DNA from: Vreelandella lionensis
GTDB taxonomy: Bacteria > Pseudomonadota > Gammaproteobacteria > Pseudomonadales > Halomonadaceae
Direction of reading: 5' to 3'
Length of the DNA stretch: 64,000 nt
NCBI RefSeq assembly: GCF_002087295.1
Contig: NZ_MWVI01000010.1
Span: 1-64,000 of the forward strand
This document shows, piece by piece, positions 55,082 to 63,577 of this stretch. The position numbers and the translations under genes are program-made. The notes under the pieces are model-generated. The model did not search any database. It was not told the origin of the DNA and was given only the letters and a program-made list of their open reading frames with translations. How positions within the stretch are numbered: the first letter of the stretch is position 1; each line of letters opens with the position of its first letter.

Positions 55082-56059
55082 ACCACCCGACGATGGTGGC
55101 CCAGAAAACGCGGGACCGCGCCCAGGCGTGGCGCGGGCACGTTTACCTAGCGCCACCCAAATGCCCGGTAAGCTAGAGAGCAGTACCAGCACGCCATACG
55201 CCAGCGAGATGGCGACCCCCTGGGCGGCGGGTAACCCCACCAGCACCCAAATACCGGCAGCGGCGCCTTCGCGCAGCCCCCACCCCGCAATCGAGAGCGG
55301 CACCAGCATGGCTAACAGCAGCACTGGTGCTAGCGCCAGCACCTCAAGGGCAGGCATCTCGCTGCCAATGGCCCGGGCGGCGCACACCATCACTAGGCCA
55401 TAGCTGAGCACAATCGTCAGCGAGGAGGCTAACTGCAGCGGCCATACGCCCCGCTGCAACAGCCCCCGGCGAATATCTCGGCCCAGCGCATTGCACCAGG
55501 CGGGTAGCGTGACTCCATGCCCACGACGCAACCACTCACCTAGCGCCACCAGCGCCAACAGCACAGCCACAAAGCTGGCAGCCAGCGTGAGTAGTAGGGG
55601 CACGCCTAGCGCAGCATGCCAGAGTGGCGACGTAAACAGCGCCGCTAGCGTGAGTAGCGCCACCGCCATTTGCCCGGACGCTCGCTCAATCACCACCGCA
55701 CGCCAAGCGCTGCCTTTGGAAGCTGCCTGACGAGCGTGACGGTGGGCGCGCCCTGCATCTCCCAATACGCCCCCCGGCAGTAGCTGGTTGACCAGCAGCG
55801 CTAGGTAGTATTCGCGCAGGGCATAGCTAAAGCGTAGCGGGACATCCACCAAACCAGCGGTGAGCTTCCAGCGCCAAGCGCTGAGCGCTACCTGCAGCAC
55901 ACTGATGGCAAGCGCCGCTACCACCCATACCGGGGCTAGACGCTTCACCTCCGCCAGAATGGCCGCTGGTTTTACCCATAAGGCCACCACCGCCAGCAGC
56001 GCAAGGCTGATTAAGCCGCGCTGCACCCACGGCTGCCGCAGAAAACGCCACGCAGGCAT
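55078..56059 (-). CDS. Lysylphosphatidylglycerol synthase TM-domain-like (UPF0104) membrane protein
   Basis: Eight-helix integral membrane protein of the flippase-like UPF0104/LPG synthase TM family: LREYYLALLVNQLLPGGVLG near 82 and LLAMLVPLSIAGWGLREGAA near 250 are diagnostic. Homology ends at LPGIWVALGKR near residue 308. As written the frame then runs on, with no stop, antisense to the whole reductase gene to 54140; that stretch is His/Arg/Gln-rich and not membrane-like, so I do not accept it. One extra base near 55135-55145 would bring a TAG at 55080-55078 in frame (about 326 residues). ATG 56059 lies 3 bases after the restored glycosyltransferase stop. It may flip a glycosylated lipid or export a product. 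Confidence 0.78.
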
Positions 56060-56062
56060 GGG

Positions 56063-57996
56063 CTAGCCCTTCGCCGCTGGTAACGCCAGCAGATCGTAAT
56101 GGCCTACCCAAACACCCGCTTGCCCGCGCTCCACGGCATCCAGGCGTGCAGTGCGCCATCGGCAATACGGGTGGCAGCTTCAGGGGCCTGCTCAGTAGCC
56201 GCCTCTGCCCAACCGTTTATCAGCGAGCTAACCAACGGCTGCTGCTCATGGCTGCCCGCCACAAGCTGCCAAGGTGAAGGCGCCTCCTCTACCATGTAAC
56301 CGTGCTGCTGCAACGCGTTCACCAACGCACCGTGGGCAGCGCCGCCAAGCGCCTCGCCCAAGCCTTTATCCCGCTGCTGGTGGGCGTTAAACAGGCCCAG
56401 CACAAAGCGGTCTTCCGGGTCGTCGATGGGCTGCTGCTCGGCGTCTACAAAGTACCACTCGCCGGTGACGCTTAAGCTCACCATCAGCGCCTGCGGACGC
56501 TTTGCACACTGCGCGGCCAGCGCGTCTATCCACTGTTGGGAGACCAGATCCAACAGCGCCGAGGCGCTCACGACATCCACGTCTTTTAACGCCGGATGGT
56601 CGAGATTGGACAACGAGGCGCAGTGGGTTTCCACTTTCAGCGGCTGCCCCGCGGCATCGTGCAGTGGTCGCGCCCGTGCTCGCGCCTCTTGCAACAAGGC
56701 GGCATCGTGATCAAACAGCGCCCAGCGTTGAGCGCTAGAGAGCCGTGGCGCTAAAAACTGCATATTGCTGCCCCGCCCGCAGCCTAGATCGGCCAATGCG
56801 GCAGGCGCAGAACGGGCCGCTAGCCAATCGTTTAGGCGGCTAACCAGCCCTTCACTACGGGCGTGGCTATCCACCGCTTCACGTAGTGAAAGCCAGCTGG
56901 CGGCAAACTGGCTGCCCGCCGAGAGTTCGGTCGAGCTTTCGTCGTTCAATGCTTTGGCAAACTCGACGCCCGCCGCTTGCCAGTCGTTTAGCTCACCACG
57001 GGCCACCGCCACACCGGCACGCAGCTCCGTGCGCAGCGCCTCGTTGGTGCAGAAATTGGCAATCGCGGCACTTAACGCCTCAACATCGCCCGGGGCAACG
57101 CTAATACCCGCACCTTCCGGCAGGGTATCGCGCAGCGCGCCACCGGTGGTGGTAATCACCGGCAGGCCGTGGGCCAAGGCTTCGGTGACCACCATGCCGT
57201 ACCCTTCATACCAAGAGGGCAACACCAGCGCATGAGCGTTCTGGTAAGCAGCTTCAAGGGTAGGGGAATCGCATCCGCCATGCAGGGCGACGCGCTCGGC
57301 GAGCTGATGCTCATCAATCAGTTGCTGCACCTTGGCGCTGAACTCCGCATCACGGGCACCGCCATAGCAGTCACACTGCCACTGGCTACTCTCCACCTGC
57401 GCTAACGCCTTGACCAGCACATCCTGGCCTTTGCGCGGGGTTAGCGTTGCCACGCACAGCAGGCGGATAGGCTCGCCCTCGTTAGGCGCCGGGCTCATCG
57501 GTGCCTGGGCAACACCGGGCTCGACGACGGTAATGGGCGCAGTAACCGGCAGCGAGTAGTCGTTCGCCAGTTCGCTTAAACGGCGGGCGGTGAAGCGGCT
57601 GGTGACGATAACCCGAGCCACTGAGGCTAACCCGGTTAGCTCGCAGCGGTGCAAATGCTGCTGCTCTTCACTGGAAAGCCCCTGCTCGTCCCCCAGCGGG
57701 TGGTGCAGCAGCGACGTGACATCCAGCCGGTCCGCATGGCGGGCCACAACTTCCGGTAACGCGCCCATGGCAAGGCCATCGATAATCACCCGCTCGCCAT
57801 CGACCAGCGCATCCAGCGCCTTATTCAGCGCTTGGCTGGCGGTGTCATCGGCATCGGGAAAGCGGCCATCTAACCCTCTCACGTCTACCTCAAGCCCCTG
57901 CTCACACAGCGCGGTGACGATCTGGGCATCGTAGATATAGCCGCCGGTGCGCTGGTTCGGGTCACCGGCGACCAATAAGGTATAGCGCTGGCTCAT
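56063..57996 (-). CDS. Glycosyltransferase family 4 fused to class I methyltransferase
   Basis: Bifunctional protein of about 644 residues. Residues 1-345 form a GT-B glycosyltransferase: ATLTPRKGQDVLVKALAQVE near 185, LVLPSWYEGYGMVVTEALAH near 255 with the donor-binding Glu. Residues 375-630 form a SAM methyltransferase (ALADLGCGRGSNMQFLAPRL near 400). The frame as written ends at 56104 (KRVFG); the CCC at 56115-56117 is probably one base short, since correction gives GVWVGHYDLLALPAAKG and a stop at 56063, 3 bases before the next gene. ATG 57996 overlaps the preceding stop (ATGA). Likely glycosylates and methylates the product of the neighbouring pterin/flavin-type enzymes. Confidence 0.83.
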
Positions 57997-58392
57997 AACG
58001 CCCCTTCATAGCTTGCCCAGGCCACATGGGATTCATGCAGCTTGATTGCCATTTGGGTAAGGCCTTTCGCAGTCTCGCCCATTCTGCCCGCCTTGATGGC
58101 CGCGGCTAGCTGGTCGAAGATCACCTTCGCCATAAATTCGGTGGTGGTGTTCTGGCCGGTAAACTCGCTTACCTCATCCAGGTTGCGGTAGTTGTAATCC
58201 GCCAGCACCTCTTTGACAGTTTCGCTGGCCAGACCGATATCAATTACCAGCCCGTCTTGGTCCAGCTCTTGGGCGCTGAAATACCACATCCACCACGTAA
58301 GTCGCGCCGTGGGTGCGCTGTGCAGGCCCGAAAATCTCGCCTTTAAAGCTATGGGCAATCATAAAGTGGGCGCGAACGCATAAACGGTACAT
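57993..58392 (-). pseudogene. 6-pyruvoyl/6-carboxy-tetrahydropterin synthase-fold protein, divergent active site, one frameshift
   Basis: T-fold pterin enzyme of 132 residues when corrected. N-terminal [20 protein letters not shown] has the first zinc His of the family, but the usual His-Gly-His is THGATY (second His replaced by Ala), and no Cys stands in the catalytic position just before it. [20 protein letters not shown] and the late LHESHVAWASYEG (Glu retained) are family-like. One base is extra at plus-strand 58279-58281 (AAA); correction gives [12 protein letters not shown]. The substrate is probably a reduced pterin, but the chemistry may differ from QueD or PTPS. Confidence 0.8.
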
Positions 58393-58426
58393 GGCAACTC
58401 CTATCGAAATGTAAGTACTTACTACG

Positions 58427-59407
58427 TTAGGGATAACAAATTCGGTGACAAAGTGCAGTGCTGTGTTTACCAAACAGCGCTGGCGCCAGCGCGGGGAAAT
58501 CAGCAAAGTCGCTTTCGCTACTAATGAGTGCCTCTAACGCTGGGTCGGCGAGTAGGCGCAGCGCTACTTCCAGGCGGCGGCGGTAGTTCCAGCGGGGCTG
58601 CAGCTTGGCAGGCAGCTGACCCACCTGGCTGGCACGCAGGGTTAAGCGCTGGGAGTGAAATGCCCCGCCTAACGGCAGAGAGACTTCACCCTGGCCAAAC
58701 CAGCTCATTTCAATTATGCGGCCCTCGTTGCCCACTAAACTCATGGCATGGCGTAGGCCATCCGGGTGGCCACTGGCGTGAATCACGCAGTCTTGATCCG
58801 TAGGTGCCTGCTCAGGCAGGGCAAAAGGCACACCTAAGGCGCGGGCAAGCGCTTCGCGCTCGGGGTTAACATCAATCAGCTGCACCTCTACCCCAGGGAT
58901 TCGCGCGCATAAATAAGCGACCAGCGCGCCAACAACACCAGCGCCCATCACACACACCCGCTCGCCCAGCATGGGGTTGGCATCCCATACGCCGTTCAGG
59001 GCGGTTTCCATATTGGCCGCCAATACCGCACGATGGGCAGGCACGCTCTCTGGGATCGGCACCACCATAGCGGCAGGTACGATGTAGTGATCTTGGTGGG
59101 GGTAAAGGCAAAAAACAGTTTTATCGACAAGCTCGCAAAGGCCGTGGGTTACACGTCCCACACTGCAGTAGCCGTACTTCACCGGGGTAGGAAAATCGCC
59201 CGCCTGAAAAGGCGCACGCCTACGCTTCGTTTCGCTTTCCGGCACGCGGGCATTAAACACCAGCGACTCGGTACCACGACTAACGCCGCTATAAAGGGCG
59301 CGAACACGAACATCACTTTCACCCAAGGCAGGCAGCGTTTCGTGCCGCAATTCGCCATGGCCTGGGCGCGTTACCCAAAAAGCCATAGCCATATCAGGCG
59401 CCGACAT
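58427..59407 (-). CDS. MDR-family zinc-binding alcohol dehydrogenase-like protein
   Basis: A 326-residue medium-chain dehydrogenase: N-terminal catalytic domain with [20 protein letters not shown] near 40, [20 protein letters not shown], and Rossmann motif [16 protein letters not shown] near 150. It lacks the structural-zinc four-Cys cluster and resembles the BchC-like dehydrogenase group. It heads the four-gene minus operon (dehydrogenase, pterin-synthase-like, glycosyl/methyltransferase, flippase) with 34 bases to the next gene. Substrate is inferred to be a side-chain alcohol of the pathway intermediate. Confidence 0.83.
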   Translation of the reverse strand: MSAPDMAMAFWVTRPGHGELRHETLPALGESDVRVRALYSGVSRGTESLVFNARVPESETKRRRAPFQAGDFPTPVKYGYCSVGRVTHGLCELVDKTVFCLYPHQDHYIVPAAMVVPIPESVPAHRAVLAANMETALNGVWDANPMLGERVCVMGAGVVGALVAYLCARIPGVEVQLIDVNPEREALARALGVPFALPEQAPTDQDCVIHASGHPDGLRHAMSLVGNEGRIIEMSWFGQGEVSLPLGGAFHSQRLTLRASQVGQLPAKLQPRWNYRRRLEVALRLLADPALEALISSESDFADFPALAPALFGKHSTALCHRICYP

Positions 59408-59446
59408 GACATTTCCTTATCGTTGAAGCGCTGTTTCCATCCGTAG

Positions 59447-59465
59447 ATCTTAGCGTTGCTAAGAT
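59447..59465. promoter_or_regulatory. Perfect inverted repeat upstream of the dehydrogenase operon
   Basis: ATCTTAGC, spacer GTT, GCTAAGAT lies 40 bases upstream of the dehydrogenase ATG, in the 258-base divergent region that also serves the CDP-alcohol phosphatidyltransferase gene. Symmetry and position suit an operator for an unknown regulator. The rest of the gap is AT-rich, with no gene seen. Confidence 0.4.
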
Positions 59466-59665
59466 TTGGCGACTTTTCAATGGCACACCTATAGCTTAGC
59501 GTAGAAAAGGCATTGGTCTATTAACACTTGCCAGCCTTCAACATGAATTAAAAAGAGACGCTCGTTGCATAGACAACCTTACACACCTATACAAGAATGG
59601 TACATAGTTAAATAATTGCATCATTAATTTCAACTGCGGGTGGTTACCCCGCTTCGTGAGCCACC

Positions 59666-60406
59666 ATGCCCCATGCGTCTAATTCCTCTAGCTATTCGTT
59701 CCCTAAACGCCTCTGCAGTGGCGTTGAGCTTCTGCTAGGCGCACTGCTACTGATTGGGCTTGGTACGCTGCTCACCCCGCTCATGGCCAGCGCGTCGAAC
59801 TGGTGGGTGGCGGGTGCTTTCTATGCGCTGATTAGCCTGCTGGTACTGGCGTTTTGGCCCCACGGGCCGCTGGGCTGGGCCAACCGAGTCACCCTGGGCC
59901 GCTCCGTGCTAATTTCGCTAGTGGCAGGAGCGCTGGTTGGCGAAGCGTTTATTCAGGCGATCTGGCTATGGCTGGGCGTGGCAGTCATTGCCCTGTTGCT
60001 GGATGGGGTGGATGGTTGGATAGCTCGGCGAACACGCAGCCACTCCCCGTTTGGCGCCCGGTTTGATATGGAGCTGGACGCCCTGCTGATCACACTGCTC
60101 TGTATCGGGCTGATTGTGGAAGAATCACTCGGGCTCTGGGTACTGCTGATTGGCGGTATGCGCTACCTGTTTGTTGCCGCTAGCCTGCCCTTCCCCTGGC
60201 TGAATGAACCGCTGAACGAGAGCTTTCGTCGTAAAGCCGTCTGCGTGTGGCAGGTGGTCGCGCTACTATTAGCATTAACACCACTAACCTCGTCTTTTCT
60301 CGCCGGTTTGCTGGCGTTGAGCGCCCTGATGAGCCTTGTCTACTCATTCGGTGTGGACGTGTGGTGGCTACACCGGAAAGTCGATCATTGCAAAACTCCG
60401 CACTAA
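59666..60406 (+). CDS. CDP-alcohol phosphatidyltransferase family protein
   Basis: Integral membrane enzyme with about six to eight helices, 246 residues. The family signature DxxDGxxAR...GxxxDxxxD is complete: LLLDGVDGWIARRTRSHSP followed by FGARFDMELDALL near 118-150. Relatives join a CDP-activated lipid or polyol with an alcohol acceptor (phosphatidylglycerol, phosphatidylserine, phosphatidylinositol). Divergent from the dehydrogenase operon; because it borders the pterin-type set it may supply a lipid anchor or phosphodiester step. Confidence 0.87.
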   Translation: MPHASNSSSYSFPKRLCSGVELLLGALLLIGLGTLLTPLMASASNWWVAGAFYALISLLVLAFWPHGPLGWANRVTLGRSVLISLVAGALVGEAFIQAIWLWLGVAVIALLLDGVDGWIARRTRSHSPFGARFDMELDALLITLLCIGLIVEESLGLWVLLIGGMRYLFVAASLPFPWLNEPLNESFRRKAVCVWQVVALLLALTPLTSSFLAGLLALSALMSLVYSFGVDVWWLHRKVDHCKTPH

Positions 60407-60528
60407 CCCAGCCCATGTTGCAAGGGACCTGATGCTGCTTGGCCGACCAGCCAAGATAAGCTTGGATAAGGCGATGTTTCCTGACTATAGTAAATTTCAC
60501 ACGCCTCACTGCGCTCCGGGAGATTCCT

Positions 60529-61863
60529 ATGGATCACTCGACAGTAGCTTCCCTCCCTTCTGCTCGGCAAACCGCACAGGCGATTGCTAACGCTTGCGAG
60601 CCTCTTCCCACGCTGGAAGAAGAAGCCTTCGGCGCTCAATTTGACCGTTTCGGCGAGGCCAAGATGGTATTGCTGGGCGAGGCGTCCCACGGAACCTCCG
60701 AATTCTATCGAGCGCGGGCGGCAATTACCCAACGGCTTATCAAACATCACGGATTTAATATTGTAGCCGTTGAAGCGGACTGGCCCGACGCTGCGCATAT
60801 TGACCGCCACGTTAGGCACCGCCCGGTAGTAGGCGAAAAGCGGCAGGCGTTCACTCGATTCCCCGCCTGGATGTGGCACAACACTGAAGTTGAAATCTTT
60901 ACCGAGTGGCTGCGCCAACATAATGCCAGCCTGCCCTTTGAACAGCGCACCAGCTTTCGCGGCCTGGATATTTACTCACTGCGTGCCTCCATGGTTGCCG
61001 TGCTGGATTATCTAGGCCGAATCGACCCCGATGCCGCCAATCTTGCCCGCCAACGTTATGGCTGCTTAACGCCCTGGCATAGTGAACCCGCTCTGTACGG
61101 ACACGCCGTCTTACGTGGCGAGCGAGACGCTTGCGAAGAGGCAGTGGTGGCGCAACTTCAAACGCTACTGGACCACCGGCTTGAGTACATGGCCAAAGAG
61201 AACGGCGAGGCCTATTTCAATGCGACCCAGAACGCCCGTGTGGTGAGAGCGGCGGAACAGTACTACCGGCTGATGTATCGTGGCTCCACCCAATCCTGGA
61301 ACCTGCGTGACCGGCATATGTTCAATACGCTGCAACAGCTTATCCAGGCCAAAGGCCCTGATGCCAAGGTAGTAGTTTGGGCGCACAACTCCCATATTGG
61401 TAATGCCTCTGCTACGGAGATGGGTTGGCAGGGGCAATTCAATATCGGCGAGCTATGTCGCACCGCTTATGGGGATCAAGCAGTGCTCATCGGTTTTGGG
61501 ACGCATACCGGGTACGTCGCCGCCGCCGATAACTGGGATTCACCCATGCAGATCAAACAGGTGGTGCCATCACGTACCGACTCCTTTGAACGCATCTTCC
61601 ATGAAACGCGGCTGCCACGCGCCTTAATTGATCTACGGCATTCTCACCACACAGATGCTCGCGACCGCTTAACCCCAACGCGCTTAGAACGCGCTATTGG
61701 TGTTATCTATCGTCCTGAAAGCGAGTACTACAGCCACTACTTCAAGGCCTCGCTAGCAGAGCAGTTTGATGCCTACGTGTGGTTTGACGAGACCACCCCC
61801 ATCACGCCGCTGCCCAGTGAAAGGCCCCATGGCGTACCGGATACCTATCCGTTTGGCGTTTAG
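60529..61863 (+). CDS. Erythromycin esterase family protein
   Basis: A 444-residue EreA/EreB-like hydrolase with the catalytic-type GEASHGTSEFYRARAAIT near 49-66, VEADWPDAAHIDRHVR and VVWAHNSHIGNASATEMGWQ near 280. Family members hydrolyse macrolide lactones, but most chromosomal copies have unknown substrates. AAGGGGAGA-like purine run is absent; GGGAGATTCCT precedes ATG 60529. Ten bases separate it from the phosphoribosyltransferase gene. Confidence 0.88.
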   Translation: MDHSTVASLPSARQTAQAIANACEPLPTLEEEAFGAQFDRFGEAKMVLLGEASHGTSEFYRARAAITQRLIKHHGFNIVAVEADWPDAAHIDRHVRHRPVVGEKRQAFTRFPAWMWHNTEVEIFTEWLRQHNASLPFEQRTSFRGLDIYSLRASMVAVLDYLGRIDPDAANLARQRYGCLTPWHSEPALYGHAVLRGERDACEEAVVAQLQTLLDHRLEYMAKENGEAYFNATQNARVVRAAEQYYRLMYRGSTQSWNLRDRHMFNTLQQLIQAKGPDAKVVVWAHNSHIGNASATEMGWQGQFNIGELCRTAYGDQAVLIGFGTHTGYVAAADNWDSPMQIKQVVPSRTDSFERIFHETRLPRALIDLRHSHHTDARDRLTPTRLERAIGVIYRPESEYYSHYFKASLAEQFDAYVWFDETTPITPLPSERPHGVPDTYPFGV

Positions 61864-61872
61864 GAGCAACTC

Positions 61873-62535
61873 ATGGTCGCCTATAGAGCACTGTTTAAAG
61901 ATCGACGCGATGCGGGTCGTCGGCTTGCCCAAGCACTCACCAGTACGCACTACGATGTCGTACTGGCACTTCCCCGCGGTGGAGTGCCTGTGGCCTACGA
62001 GGTAGCCACCCGGCTAAAGCTCCCGCTTGATGTGGTTATTGTGCGCAAAATTGGCGCCCCTGGGCAGCCTGAGTTTGGGCTTGGCGCTGTTGTTGATGGC
62101 GACCCGCCGCAGGTAGTGCTAACACCGCAAATGGTAGATATATTTCAACCTTCCGAACGCTACCTTGAAGCAGAAATTCAGCGGCAGCTGGATGAGATCA
62201 CCCGTCGCCGCCACGCGTATATCGGCCAGCGCCCACCGGTTAACGTTAGCGGCCGCCGAGTGTTACTGATAGATGCCGGTATTGCCACTGGTGGAACGGC
62301 CAAGGCAGCCGCCAGAGCATTCCGCCAAGCGGGCGCCACCAGTATTACCCTAGCGGTGCCCGTCGCCCCGGAATCTTCATTAACCGAGCTGGCCGCCGAA
62401 GTAGATGACTACCTCTGCCTGATGACCCCCGACTATTTTAATGCCGTTGGCGCGTATTATCAGGACTTCACCCAAACCAACGATGACGAAGTGATCGCGT
62501 TATTACAAAAAGCACAGCCTCCCAAAAACAAATAA
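61873..62535 (+). CDS. Phosphoribosyltransferase family protein
   Basis: A 220-residue type I PRTase-like protein: N-terminal LALPRGGVPVAYEVATRLKL near 35, and the PRPP-binding loop VLLIDAGIATGGTAKAAARA near 130. Proteins of this kind often accompany or are fused to dienelactone-hydrolase or erythromycin-esterase-like domains; substrate unknown. AGGAGC precedes ATG 61873. Likely cotranscribed with the esterase-like gene. Confidence 0.87.
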   Translation: MVAYRALFKDRRDAGRRLAQALTSTHYDVVLALPRGGVPVAYEVATRLKLPLDVVIVRKIGAPGQPEFGLGAVVDGDPPQVVLTPQMVDIFQPSERYLEAEIQRQLDEITRRRHAYIGQRPPVNVSGRRVLLIDAGIATGGTAKAAARAFRQAGATSITLAVPVAPESSLTELAAEVDDYLCLMTPDYFNAVGAYYQDFTQTNDDEVIALLQKAQPPKNK

Positions 62536-62895
62536 ATAGGCGCTTTGCCCTATATTTATAACTTTTAATCTACCGTAAAAAAGCACTCTCTTAACTGTTA
62601 AACACCTGCTAATTTCCGCCTCTTATATTTAATAACCCTATATCTCACCCACTTACCTTAAAAAAACAAAAAAAGATGAAAAGGCCAACAAAATCAGCTA
62701 ACAGACACATTGTTAGCCAAGGCTATATTAGTTCGCTATTACAAACTTTATTTTTCACTCCTTGCCTTGTTCAATGATTAAAAGCTGATAAGATTCACCG
62801 CTATTGAATCCCCCACTTTTGCGCTCAGGTATGCGGTGTAACGCATGCTGACGCAGTCGCTGTGCGCAAATGTATTACCAAAGAGTACATGTGTC
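62536..62895 (+). promoter_or_regulatory. AT-rich region with structured mntP leader
   Basis: 360 bases without a gene. The first 220 are AT-rich with A- and T-runs. Near the gene, TTTGCGC (62818-62824) can pair with GCGCAAA (62864-62870), enclosing a hairpin ATGCG..CGCAT (62831-62845) and a GACGCAGTCGC segment. mntP genes of many bacteria have a manganese-sensing yybP-ykoY riboswitch, but I cannot match its conserved loop here, so this is only a structured leader. Confidence 0.4.
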
Positions 62896-63456
62896 ATGAC
62901 ACCTGTTGCCCTACTATTTTTAGCGGTTTCCATGTCGGCGGATGCCTTTGCAGCTTCCATCAGTAAAGGCGCGGAACTCACCAAACCCCGCTTCCGCCAT
63001 GCGGTCGGTATTGGCTTGGTATTCGGCATTATTGAAGCGATGACGCCTGTACTCGGCTGGGTAGCAGGCAAGGCTTCTCAGCAGTACGTAGAAGCCTGGG
63101 ATCATTGGGTTGCATTTGTTCTACTGACCATCATTGGCCTGCATATGATGTATGAAGGGCTGAAAAAAGAAGAAAAAGTAGAGCACCGCAAACAAACGCT
63201 GTGGCTGCTGGTACTGACGGCCACCGCCACCAGCCTGGACGCCATGGCCGTGGGCGCCAGCTTGGCATTTATTGATGTGAACATCATCACCACCAGCCTT
63301 GCTATTGGCCTTGCCACCACCGTGATGGCATCGCTGGGTACACTGCTTGGTCATAAGTTTGGTAAATACGTAGGCCACTGGGCGGAACTGATAGGCGGCG
63401 TGGTGCTGATTGGGATTGGTGTCATGGTGGTCGTGGAGCATACGGGCGTATTGTAA
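62896..63456 (+). CDS. mntP: Manganese efflux pump MntP
   Basis: Six-helix inner-membrane manganese exporter. From ATG 62896 it has 186 residues, the family length; an earlier in-frame start would add 17 unconserved residues. Hallmarks: SMSADAFAASISKGAEL (helix 1 Asp) and ATATSLDAMAVGASLAF (helix 4 Asp), both needed for transport in E. coli. KKEEKVEHRKQ is the central loop. A terminator follows. Confidence 0.95.
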   Translation: MTPVALLFLAVSMSADAFAASISKGAELTKPRFRHAVGIGLVFGIIEAMTPVLGWVAGKASQQYVEAWDHWVAFVLLTIIGLHMMYEGLKKEEKVEHRKQTLWLLVLTATATSLDAMAVGASLAFIDVNIITTSLAIGLATTVMASLGTLLGHKFGKYVGHWAELIGGVVLIGIGVMVVVEHTGVL

Positions 63457-63542
63457 TAACGCAGCCATAAGTATGAGCAGCTGTGTTTAAGATAGAGTTT
63501 AACAGCGCTACCATTTCGGTGGTTCTAAAGAAAAACAGATAT

Positions 63543-63577
63543 AAAAAACGGGTGGCCTATTCGCCACCCGTTTTTTA
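63543..63577. terminator. Bidirectional intrinsic terminator
   Basis: AAAAAACGGGTGGC, loop CTATTC, GCCACCCGTTTTTT. It separates mntP from the convergent beta-lactamase gene, ending exactly where the latter's stop codon region starts. Confidence 0.9.

Noticed and set aside
52251..60406. The region as a toxoflavin or standard riboflavin cluster
   Set aside because: Toxoflavin-type methyltransferase and oxidase genes and lumazine/riboflavin synthases are absent, while glycosyltransferase, flippase and lipid-type genes are present.
62536..62895. Canonical yybP-ykoY manganese riboswitch
   Set aside because: The conserved purine-rich loop sequence could not be found; only generic stem-loops are visible.
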